Below are positions 16,953-24,544 of a DNA stretch of 52,209 bases, in pieces. A program made the translations under genes and the position numbers. How positions within the stretch are numbered: position 1 is the first letter of the stretch; every line of letters starts with the position of its first letter. The notes beneath the pieces are model-generated. The model searched no databases, was not told the origin of the DNA, and saw only the letters and a list, made by a program, of their open reading frames with translations. Source of the DNA: Acidimicrobiales bacterium (lineage in GTDB: Bacteria > Actinomycetota > Acidimicrobiia > Acidimicrobiales > RAAP-2); assembly GCA_025362585.1 (NCBI GenBank), contig JANYFR010000012.1, positions 1 to 52,209 of the forward strand, read 5' to 3'.

Positions 16953-18206
16953 ATGATATCACTCGACGAGGCCCGGGGCTTCGTCCGCCGCGACCTGTGC
17001 ACGCTCGACCCGGTGCCACGCCCGATTGACGACGCGCTCGGTCTGGTGGTCGCCGAGGTCGTGTTGGCGCGCGAACGCGTACCGGGCTTCTCTAATTCGG
17101 CCATGGACGGCTACGCCATGCGCTCGAGCGACACTTCGGCGAGCGAGACGAGACTGCGCGTCACCGGTGCGGTCATGGCCGGCGAGGTCGCGAGCACGCC
17201 GCTCGGGACCGGTGAAGCGATTCGGATCATGACGGGTGCGCCGGTCCCCAAAGGCGCGGACTGCGTGTGCATGATCGAAGAGGTGTCTCTTGACCCCGCC
17301 GGACGCGAGGTGTCGATCCAGCGAACCATGGCCGTCGGCGAGAACGTGCGGCACGCCGGCGAAGACATCGAGGTGGGCCAGGTCCTCATTGCCTCGGGTG
17401 CGCAACTCGGGATCGTCGAACTCGGCGTGCTGGCGAGCCAGGGCTACGCGACCGTGAAGGTCTATCCGCGCGTGCGCGTCGGCGTGTTGTCGACAGGTAG
17501 CGAGCTCGCGACGTCACTGGGGGCCCTCGCCGAAGGTCAGATTCGCGACCTCAACCGCCCGATGCTGCTGGCTTCGCTGCGTCGTTCCGGCTTCGAGGCG
17601 ATTGACCTCGGGATCATCCCCGATGACGAGGCGCTCATCACGCGAACCTTGGAGAACGCCATCGTCGACTGCGACGCCGTGGTGTCGACGGGCGGCGTCA
17701 GCGTCGGTGACGTCGATTACGTGAAGGGCGCCATAGCGAAACTGTGCGGAGACCGAGCGCGTTCGATGAAGGTGGCCATCAAGCCAGGCAAGCCGTTGAC
17801 GTTCGGGATCGCGGGTGAACGCGGCACTCCCGTCTTCGGTCTCCCGGGTAACCCCGTGTCGACGCTGGTCGGCTTCGAACTCTACGTGCGACCATCCCTA
17901 CGCGTACTCGGCGGCCACCAAGAGCTAGAACGACCGATGCTCACTTCGGTCCTCGACACGGCGATCTCGAGGCGACGCGACGGCAAACTGCACCTCATCC
18001 ACGTCGTGGTTGAAATCGGGGCTGACGGATGCGCGCACGTCACCGAAATTATGCGCCAGGGATCCCATTTGGTCAGCGCGATTGCCGGCGCGAACGCCAT
18101 CGCGATGGTTCCCGACAGCGAGGGACTAGAACCCGGGCAACGCGTGCGCACGATGATGCTCGACTTCGACCGGTTCACCTCCCCCACGTCCGAATCGTCG
18201 ACGTGA
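16953..18206 (+). CDS. moeA: MoeA, molybdopterin molybdenumtransferase
   Basis: This 417-residue protein has MoeA features in order: SAMDGYAMRSSD near 50-61, TGAPVPKGADCV, a MoCF domain with GVLSTGSEL and STGGVSVGDVDYVK, then KPGKPLTFG and FGLPGNPVS. MoeA inserts molybdate into adenylated molybdopterin. The ATG at 16953 gives the normal N-terminus; a longer frame overlapping moaE is less likely. The stop overlaps the moaD GTG as GTGA. Confidence 0.93.
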   Translation: MISLDEARGFVRRDLCTLDPVPRPIDDALGLVVAEVVLARERVPGFSNSAMDGYAMRSSDTSASETRLRVTGAVMAGEVASTPLGTGEAIRIMTGAPVPKGADCVCMIEEVSLDPAGREVSIQRTMAVGENVRHAGEDIEVGQVLIASGAQLGIVELGVLASQGYATVKVYPRVRVGVLSTGSELATSLGALAEGQIRDLNRPMLLASLRRSGFEAIDLGIIPDDEALITRTLENAIVDCDAVVSTGGVSVGDVDYVKGAIAKLCGDRARSMKVAIKPGKPLTFGIAGERGTPVFGLPGNPVSTLVGFELYVRPSLRVLGGHQELERPMLTSVLDTAISRRRDGKLHLIHVVVEIGADGCAHVTEIMRQGSHLVSAIAGANAIAMVPDSEGLEPGQRVRTMMLDFDRFTSPTSESST

Positions 18207-18437
18207 CGAAGATCCTCTTGCCCGGACTGGCCCGCGAAGCGGTTGGCGTGCGACGCGACGTGATCGGCGCTTCGACCGTGGGCGAGGTTCTTGACGAGGC
18301 GATCGCGCTACGGCGGTGACTTCGCCGAGATACTGAGCGCCAGTCAGATCGGGGTCAACGGAGACGACGCAAATTCAAACACCGTTGTCGGACCGGGTGA
18401 GGAGGTCGCCGCACGGCCACCCATTCCTAGCGGGTGA
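18203..18437 (+). pseudogene. moaD: moaD with an internal frameshift and no C-terminal Gly-Gly
   Basis: The GTG at 18203 overlaps the moeA stop and encodes KILLPGLAREAVGVRR through STVGEVLDEAIALRR, then TGA at 18317. The next frame (+1) continues as YGGDFAEILSASQIGVNG and ends VGPGEEVAARPPIPSG at TGA 18435. Together they make a MoaD/ThiS-like protein of normal length (about 78 residues). The joint needs a one-base insertion or two-base deletion near 18300-18316. The expected end is Gly-Gly, whose terminal glycine forms the thiocarboxylate; here the frame ends Ser-Gly. Either a damaged gene or a sequence error. Confidence 0.72.
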
Positions 18438-18906
18438 GGATCCGCCTCGCCACGCAAGAGTTCGAGCGCGTGGGGCAGTACGTCCAACACCGCGTCGAGA
18501 GTCTCGATCGCACCCGTCGGCGACCCGGGGGTGTTGAGGATCAAGCTGCACCCGGTGGTTCCGGCCCTCGCCCGCGACAGACGCCCGAGCGCGTTCACGC
18601 CACGCATGGCCTCACTCAGACCAGGGCCTCACGCTCGATGACCATCATCGCCTCTTGCGTCAGGTCGTGCGGCGAGAAACCCGTGCCGTCCGTCGCCACC
18701 ACGAGACCGGCGAAGTCGCGCGTCAGCTCACGCAGCGCGGCGGCCATCGTCTCAACCCCGCCGGCAACGACGCCGAGCTCGATGATCTCAAATCCCGAGG
18801 CTTCGAGGTGAGCGGCGATCAGCGGCCCCGCTCGTTCCTCTTTCGCCCCGGCGCTGACCGAGTCTGAGACCGTCAGGACCTTCACGCGAAAGGTGTCGCG
18901 CGACAC
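18344..18906 (-). pseudogene. MoaB/MogA-type molybdopterin adenylyltransferase gene with a frameshift
   Basis: The first part (18616-18906) encodes the N-terminal MoCF half: TVSDSVSAGAKEERAGP and VVATDGTGFSPHDLTQEAM, ending IEREALV-stop. The second part in another frame (18344 to about 18625) encodes EAMRGVNALGRLSRA, then GCSLILNTPGSPTGAIETLD and LPHALELL. Adding one C to the CCC run near 18623-18631 would join them as EREAPGLSEAMRG, the usual family sequence. The GTG start directly follows the moaA stop. The last 94 bases run antisense to the end of moaD, and the tail after LELL is longer than usual. Confidence 0.75.
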
Positions 18907-20001
18907 TCATCCACCAATCATGGACATCGACCGCAGCGGCCGTAAGAACCCGGGGTCGTTGATGCCGTGACCCGGCAGTTTTCCCCAAACCGCGCGACGC
19001 AGTGTGGTCGCCACGTCGTCGTCGGACCCGTGCGAACGCATGACATCGCGCGCCGAGAGTTCATCATCCGAGAACAGGCAGTTCCGCACGGCTCCTTCGG
19101 TCGTCAGGCGCAGCCGGTTACACGTTCCGCAAAACGGCCGCGTCACACTCGCGATGACGCCAATTTGACCAATGCCGTCGGCGAAGTGGAACTGTTCATT
19201 AGGTGAAGCGTCGTCGCCCCCAGGGCCGGGGGTGAGCATCGGCCACCGTTCGCCGATGCGCTCGAGCAGATCGGCGGCCGGTACGACCTGGGAACGATCC
19301 CAGTTCCCCTCGGCGTCGAGCGGCATGTACTCGATGAAGCGCACGATTCGGTCATGTTCGCGGGCGAAGGCACAGAAGTCCAGGACCTCGTCTTCGTTCA
19401 CGCCGGCCATCATCACGACGTTTACCTTCACGGGAGTGAGGCCCGCCGACTCGGCCGCGTCCATCGCCTCGAGCAACGTCGAGAGTTGTCCTCGACGACG
19501 GATTTGCGCGAAGCGTTCCGGGCGAAGTGAATCACAGCTGATGTTCACTCGACGTAGTCCCGCGTCGGCCAACGGCTGGGCCAAACGCTTGAGCCCGGTC
19601 CCGTTGGTCGTGAGCGCGAGGTCCTCAAAGCCGATCGCTGCAACCTGACGCACTAGCTCGACGATCCCCTTACGCATGAGTGGCTCGCCGCCGGTCAGCC
19701 GCACCGAGGTCACGCCAAGGTCGTGCGCCACGCGCGCCACGCGCGTCAACTCCACGAACGTGAGGATCTCAGCTCTCGGAAGGAACTCGATGCCCTCCTC
19801 GGGCATGCAGTACACGCATCGAAAGTTGCAGCGATCCGTGACCGAAAGACGCAGGTCGGTGTGCACTCGACCGTATCGATCAATAAGCGGCCCGTCGAGC
19901 GGCATCGGCCGAACGACATTGGCGCCCGACGAGCGCGTCGAGCCGGCTGTTGGTTTCGTACGCAGCGCCACGGACGCCCCGGAGATCACCGGCGTCACCA
20001 C
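18907..20001 (-). CDS. moaA: MoaA, GTP 3',8-cyclase
   Basis: A radical SAM protein with the N-terminal cluster motif CNFRCVYC, followed by TGGEPLMRKGI and TTNGTGLKRLA. The C-terminal second cluster is CGTCNRLRLTTEGAVRNC (C-x2-C-x13-C), and the last residues MSMIGG provide the functional Gly-Gly tail of MoaA. It makes the first Moco intermediate from GTP with MoaC. I chose the GTG at 20001 because GGAGG precedes it by five bases; the ATG at 19905 is an alternative. It lies downstream of the molybdoenzyme operon on the same strand. Confidence 0.92.
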   Translation of the reverse strand: MVTPVISGASVALRTKPTAGSTRSSGANVVRPMPLDGPLIDRYGRVHTDLRLSVTDRCNFRCVYCMPEEGIEFLPRAEILTFVELTRVARVAHDLGVTSVRLTGGEPLMRKGIVELVRQVAAIGFEDLALTTNGTGLKRLAQPLADAGLRRVNISCDSLRPERFAQIRRRGQLSTLLEAMDAAESAGLTPVKVNVVMMAGVNEDEVLDFCAFAREHDRIVRFIEYMPLDAEGNWDRSQVVPAADLLERIGERWPMLTPGPGGDDASPNEQFHFADGIGQIGVIASVTRPFCGTCNRLRLTTEGAVRNCLFSDDELSARDVMRSHGSDDDVATTLRRAVWGKLPGHGINDPGFLRPLRSMSMIGG

Positions 20002-20134
20002 GCTGACCTCCACGGTGACGCGACCCGACCACACGTTCGAAGATGTTGCACGTCGCTCACAGTACTGACGCCGGCGTGCGACTCCTCAATGGCTGTAAAG
20101 GCCCCACGGGGTTTCGACGGGTACCGGGTCATCG

Positions 20135-21766
20135 TCACAGCGCTAACAAGCAATCGGCGCACCGCACTTCGCTGCGTAGTCGCTGCGCCAAGCGCGGATG
20201 CGAATCGTCCAGGCGTGTCGCGATTGCGGACGGCACGAGGCCTCCCGCGATATCCCCTCCACACGACGCGCACATCGGTCGGGCGGTCCTCACGAAGACG
20301 GAGTGGCGAGGAGCGCTCAGATTCGCAAAGTCGAACACGTGACGTAGCTGTAGCGCGTCCTGAGGACAGGCGAACACGCACGCCGCACAGGCCGAACACG
20401 CACTCGGATCGAACGTGAGGACGACTGCCCCGCCGGGCTCGTCACGCTGCTCGAGGGCGTGCGCCGCACAAGCGGGTACGCAACGCCCACACGCCGTGCA
20501 CCGCGACTCGTCGATCGCGACGTCCCCCAAGGCCAGCCAGGGAGATTCGACAGACCACAGCACGTCCTGGCTCGCGAGCGCGGGAGCCATCAACGCGATC
20601 GGTGACGCGAGTGCGCCACTGGCGACGCTCGCTGAACGCAAGTACGCCATCGCGGACGTCGTCGCGTCAGGCTCGTCGAAGCGTAGCGTCGCGAACGCCA
20701 GCGGAGCCCTCTCGAGCGCACGCCGCACGCCGAGGGACTCGCGGGCGACTACTTGGAGCATGCCCCGTGCGAATTGAACGTCAAATCCCGGCGCCGCCGC
20801 CTGGGCCAGGGCGTGGGCGAGCTTGATTAGCTCGTCACCCCGTGTCACGCATCGTTCGTCGCCACAGGCCACCAGACTCACCGACGCCCCCGCGGCCAGA
20901 ATCTGGACTAACCAACCGACGCTCACGATTTCGAGCGACGGTACTTCGAGTGGCAACCGGTCGTCGCCGAGGAGCATCGTCGGCTGTGCGTGAGCGCACA
21001 CGATTGCCACGCCTGGTCGAGAGTGCAAGTCGGCCGAGCACTTGGCCAGAATCGCCGCCTCGGCTTCGTAGGCGCGAAGCGACACACCGGCCAGTGAGAC
21101 GGCCCCCGAACGACACGCGCGTACGCAGGCGCCGCAACCCGTGCAGCGCGCCTCGTCGACCACCAGGCGCCGGCCGTCGACCGACAGCGCTCCGACGGGG
21201 CACGAATCGATGCACGCGAGCGACGAGGCAAGGTCGGCGTCGCCACTCTCGCTCCACGTCGCGACCGCACTGCGTTCGACAGCACCCGGGCGAAACAGAT
21301 TACGACGAGAGAGTAGTACTGAGTTCGCCCCCGCACGTTCACGTATCGGTGCGCTCGCGTCGCCGCAACGGGTCCGCGCCAATGCCGCCTCAATTCGCAC
21401 CACCGAATCGGCCGCGATCTCGTTGGGCCCGACCATCTCACCCGGCTTCAATTCGAGCACTCGTACGCCCGAAGGGTGGACGCCGGCCCTGCGTACGCGC
21501 GTCACCACCTCGTCGCGCACTTCGGTGCCCACGCGGCACGCGATAATCACTCGGTCAACGACCGCGTTCCTGACGATCGCCGTCAGCGTCCACGGCGCGA
21601 CACAGAGTTTCGACACCACGGTGATGTTCACGCTCTCTGAGGATCCGCGAAGGCGTTCGACGATGGCGTCGCCCGAGCGGCCCTTGGCAACATCGGAGCA
21701 CAAGATGACGAGCGCTGTGTCAGCCAGCGGCACCTCCGGGGTCACCACATCCATCGCCTCTGTCAT
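20135..21766 (-). CDS. Multi-cluster ferredoxin-type electron transfer protein with MvhD/FlpD-like regions
   Basis: This 543-residue soluble protein has a Cys-containing alpha/beta domain (1-130) followed by iron-sulfur motifs: Cys185-x3-Cys189-Pro with Cys208-x2-Cys-x2-Cys-x3-Cys218, Cys423-x2-Cys-x2-Cys-x3-Cys433, and Cys457-x2-Cys-x2-Cys-x3-Cys467. The segment 254-320 (IVCAHAQ...VACGDERC) resembles the iron-sulfur subunit of heterodisulfide reductase-linked hydrogenases (MvhD/FlpD). A C-terminal pair C499SSC502-like and C536-x2-C539 could bind zinc or iron. It starts 17 bases after the TorD gene and probably passes electrons within this respiratory operon. The exact role is not known to me. 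Confidence 0.65.
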   Translation of the reverse strand: MTEAMDVVTPEVPLADTALVILCSDVAKGRSGDAIVERLRGSSESVNITVVSKLCVAPWTLTAIVRNAVVDRVIIACRVGTEVRDEVVTRVRRAGVHPSGVRVLELKPGEMVGPNEIAADSVVRIEAALARTRCGDASAPIRERAGANSVLLSRRNLFRPGAVERSAVATWSESGDADLASSLACIDSCPVGALSVDGRRLVVDEARCTGCGACVRACRSGAVSLAGVSLRAYEAEAAILAKCSADLHSRPGVAIVCAHAQPTMLLGDDRLPLEVPSLEIVSVGWLVQILAAGASVSLVACGDERCVTRGDELIKLAHALAQAAAPGFDVQFARGMLQVVARESLGVRRALERAPLAFATLRFDEPDATTSAMAYLRSASVASGALASPIALMAPALASQDVLWSVESPWLALGDVAIDESRCTACGRCVPACAAHALEQRDEPGGAVVLTFDPSACSACAACVFACPQDALQLRHVFDFANLSAPRHSVFVRTARPMCASCGGDIAGGLVPSAIATRLDDSHPRLAQRLRSEVRCADCLLAL

Positions 21767-21782
21767 CTCGCACTCGCGTTGC

Positions 21783-22463
21783 TCAATCGGTCGACGGTTC
21801 GACCAAGGATAGGGACGCGATGAACTGCGTCGTCGGCACCTTCCAGCTAGCGCTCAAGTTGGCGAGGTCCTTATAAAAGGGCAGCGTCGCCTCGCGCGCC
21901 ACCGCACGACAGAAGGGCGACACCCACTTGGTCAAATGCTCACCGAACAACGCCCGCGCGACGGCATCATGCTCTTCGAACGAGAGGGCGTACGCCAGTG
22001 CCTCCAGTTCGATCGTGAGGTGATCGGGCAGTTCGCGAGTCTCGGGGGTGACCTCTAGACCGAGCTCGGCGTACAGTCGATTCAAGTCGGCGGTACAGGG
22101 TCCCATGAGCGAGCGTTTGATGTCGAGAGCGACGTCATTTCTCCAGTAGGACTCATACGGCGGGCACGCGACGGGACCGGGGCCTACGAAAAGCCGCTCG
22201 TACTCATCGAGCAGCGTTGCCGCATCCAGTTGGTGCGACGTGGGCCGAGACGAGTGATCTGACATAGTGGACGCGACGCGATCTTCGAGGTCTCCAGTCC
22301 ACGCCCAAAGGGCCACCTCTTCTTCCGAGGGCCGACTCCACCAATGCGACAACAGGTCGAGGGCGGCGATCGCGGTCTCACGATTCCACGGCGTGAAGTC
22401 GACGGGGTCGCCTGGTCCCGGGTCACGACCGACCGTAGCCTCTGTCACTCGTTCGACCGTCAC
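21783..22463 (-). CDS. TorD/DmsD-type chaperone for the molybdoenzyme
   Basis: This 226-residue helical protein has features of the TorD family: a central EYERLFVGPGPVACPPYESYW (split: EYERLFVGPG and VACPPYESYW) and LPDHLTIELEALAYAL. Such chaperones bind the Tat signal of the catalytic subunit and hold it until cofactor insertion. The catalytic gene upstream has a Tat signal, which agrees. The start lies 9 bases after the NrfD gene. Confidence 0.88.
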   Translation of the reverse strand: MTVERVTEATVGRDPGPGDPVDFTPWNRETAIAALDLLSHWWSRPSEEEVALWAWTGDLEDRVASTMSDHSSRPTSHQLDAATLLDEYERLFVGPGPVACPPYESYWRNDVALDIKRSLMGPCTADLNRLYAELGLEVTPETRELPDHLTIELEALAYALSFEEHDAVARALFGEHLTKWVSPFCRAVAREATLPFYKDLANLSASWKVPTTQFIASLSLVEPSTD

Positions 22464-22472
22464 AATCCCTCC

Positions 22473-23795
22473 CTAAGGTTTCGTGGCGAGGGTGGTGTCC
22501 CTCACCGAGTTGTCGTCCGAAGTCGGCGGCCCCTCGTCACGCGTGAGCGACGCGGAGCCGAGTGGATCACGGATCATCTTTCCATCGGCCAGGTGGAGTC
22601 GGCGATAGCCCGTAGTGAAGATCGCGGCGAAGAGCGCACAAAGTCCCAAGGTGATCGCGTACTCGACGAGCGACGGTGTGTACTTTCCCACCAGTTGGAA
22701 GGAACTGGCAGTGGCGTTGTACGTACCCAACGCGTTCCCGGGTGGGAACTGGGTGAGCGGGTTGACGAATCCGACGATCACGAGTTCGATGCGAAAGGCA
22801 TAGACGCCGATGAGGACCAGGAACGTGGCGATGCCGAGCGATCCGCTCACCCGGCGAAGGCGAGGGACCATCAAGAAGGCGAGGGGGACCAATCCACCGA
22901 CGAGCCACTCCCCCCAGAATAGCCACGAGTAGGGACCACCCGGCAGAACCAGATTCAAGGCGGAACGGTCGGCCGGCACGTTGCCCCAGAAGATCGTGAT
23001 GTAATCGCAGGCGACGAAAAACAAGTCGATCAAGAGCGCCATCGCCACGAACTTGCGGAGCCACTCTCTCGTGTCGTTCGGAAGGTTGAAGTGACCCCAG
23101 CGCTCGGCGGCGAGCGCGAGAAGGGTGACGAGCGCGGTGCCCGACAGTATCGCTGACACGACGAACAGCGGCGCCATCAGCGAGGTGTTCCACCACGTGC
23201 GAGATATCTGCAAGCCGAAGATCCACGCGGTGACCGAGTGCAGCAGCACGGCCGTCGGGAGTCCGATGTAGGCGAGGAGTCGCATGGTGCGTCGCAGTCT
23301 CGTGGGCTCAACCGCGTGGACTTGGAGCACGCTGAGGTCGACGACGGAAAAGATGAAGTAGACCGTGATGATCAGGACGTCCCACAGCAGCGGTGACGAC
23401 CAGTTCGGATGGCGCACGAGGTTAAGGATGCGCGTAGGTTGACCGAGGTCCGGGATGATCATGAGTGCGGCCACCGCCACGCAGGAGGCGGCCGAAAGCA
23501 CGCCGAGCCGTGCGAGCGGCTTCAGGGCCTTGATGCCGAAGACTTCGGCGCTCGAGGCCATGATGAGCCCGCCGGCGGAGAGGCCGATGAAGAACGCGAA
23601 GGTGAAGATATACATCCCCCAGGACACAACGTCACGCATTCCCGTCGCGGCGAGGCCGTGATCCAACTCGTAGATCCACGCCGCGAATCCGATGACGCCG
23701 ATGAGCGCGAGCAGCGCGTACCAGATCTGCACGCCCACGCTCTTAGCCACCTTGCCTTCAGCCGCGTCAGGCAACGAAACCGTGTTGATAGCCAC
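22473..23795 (-). CDS. NrfD/PsrC-type membrane anchor subunit
   Basis: This 440-residue membrane protein has about nine or ten helices. Features of the NrfD family are WGMYIFTFAFFIGLSAGG near 60-77 and a region rich in Trp/His near ILNLVRHPNWSSPLLWD. It would exchange electrons between the quinone pool and the four-cluster ferredoxin subunit. It follows that gene by 12 bases. A long C-terminal cytoplasmic tail (about 400-440) is acidic and variable. Confidence 0.92.
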   Translation of the reverse strand: MAINTVSLPDAAEGKVAKSVGVQIWYALLALIGVIGFAAWIYELDHGLAATGMRDVVSWGMYIFTFAFFIGLSAGGLIMASSAEVFGIKALKPLARLGVLSAASCVAVAALMIIPDLGQPTRILNLVRHPNWSSPLLWDVLIITVYFIFSVVDLSVLQVHAVEPTRLRRTMRLLAYIGLPTAVLLHSVTAWIFGLQISRTWWNTSLMAPLFVVSAILSGTALVTLLALAAERWGHFNLPNDTREWLRKFVAMALLIDLFFVACDYITIFWGNVPADRSALNLVLPGGPYSWLFWGEWLVGGLVPLAFLMVPRLRRVSGSLGIATFLVLIGVYAFRIELVIVGFVNPLTQFPPGNALGTYNATASSFQLVGKYTPSLVEYAITLGLCALFAAIFTTGYRRLHLADGKMIRDPLGSASLTRDEGPPTSDDNSVRDTTLATKP

Positions 23796-23807
23796 TGCGG
23801 ACTCCTC

Positions 23808-24539
23808 TCAGCTCTCTCGTACGACGCGCTTGCGCACGGGCACGTAATAGACATTTGGGTCGGTACCGAGCTCGGGGTGCAACTGCACCGCGCCGCCCTC
23901 ATTGATTAATTGACTGACCTCACTGTCAGCGTCGTTGAGATCGCCGAACACTCGCGCGCCGATGGGACAGACCTCGACGCAGAACGGCTCCTCGCCGACG
24001 TCGATCCGCTCCACGCAGAACGTGCACTTCTCGACCACTCCCTTGGGGCGCTCGGGTGTGAACACAAGGCGTCCGTCGTCGTAGTAGTTCTTCCCGTAGC
24101 CCACGATGCCACCGGGTGCGTACTCGGCGTCACCCCAGTTGAAGATGCGCACGCCGTACGGACAGGCCGCCATGCAGTAGCGACAACCGATGCAGCGCTC
24201 GTAGTCGATCAAGACCGCGCCGTCGTCGCGTCGGTAGGTCGCCTGCACGGGACAGACCTTGACGCACGGGGCGTCGTTGCAGTGCTGACAGGCGACCGGC
24301 AGGTAGGCCAATTCCAGATCCGGGAAGACGCCTCGGGGTACGTCGATGTTCTCACTCGCCGGTGGCGCCGCGGTCGTCGACTGATTCGGTGCCGTCGTGA
24401 GGATGCGATTCCACCAGAACCCCAGCGGCTCGTTGTTTATTTCTTTGCAGCCCACCGCGCACGTCCAACACCCGACGCAACGATTCGTGTCGACGACCAT
24501 GACGTGATGGGGAACGTACTTGGTTTTCTCATCGGTCAT
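23808..24539 (-). CDS. Four-cluster ferredoxin subunit of the molybdoenzyme (DmsB/PsrB/TtrB type)
   Basis: This 243-residue protein has four complete cysteine sets: C21-C24-C27-C31, C84-C87-C92-C96, C116-C119-C122-C126 and C172-C175-C187-C191. That is the arrangement of beta subunits that carry electrons between a molybdopterin subunit and a membrane anchor. All 16 ligands are present. I take the ATG at 24539 because GAGGGAG precedes it by eight bases; a GTG at 24548 overlapping the upstream stop is also possible. No signal peptide, as expected for a subunit exported with its Tat-bearing partner. Confidence 0.93.
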   Translation of the reverse strand: MTDEKTKYVPHHVMVVDTNRCVGCWTCAVGCKEINNEPLGFWWNRILTTAPNQSTTAAPPASENIDVPRGVFPDLELAYLPVACQHCNDAPCVKVCPVQATYRRDDGAVLIDYERCIGCRYCMAACPYGVRIFNWGDAEYAPGGIVGYGKNYYDDGRLVFTPERPKGVVEKCTFCVERIDVGEEPFCVEVCPIGARVFGDLNDADSEVSQLINEGGAVQLHPELGTDPNVYYVPVRKRVVRES

Positions 24540-24544
24540 TGTGG

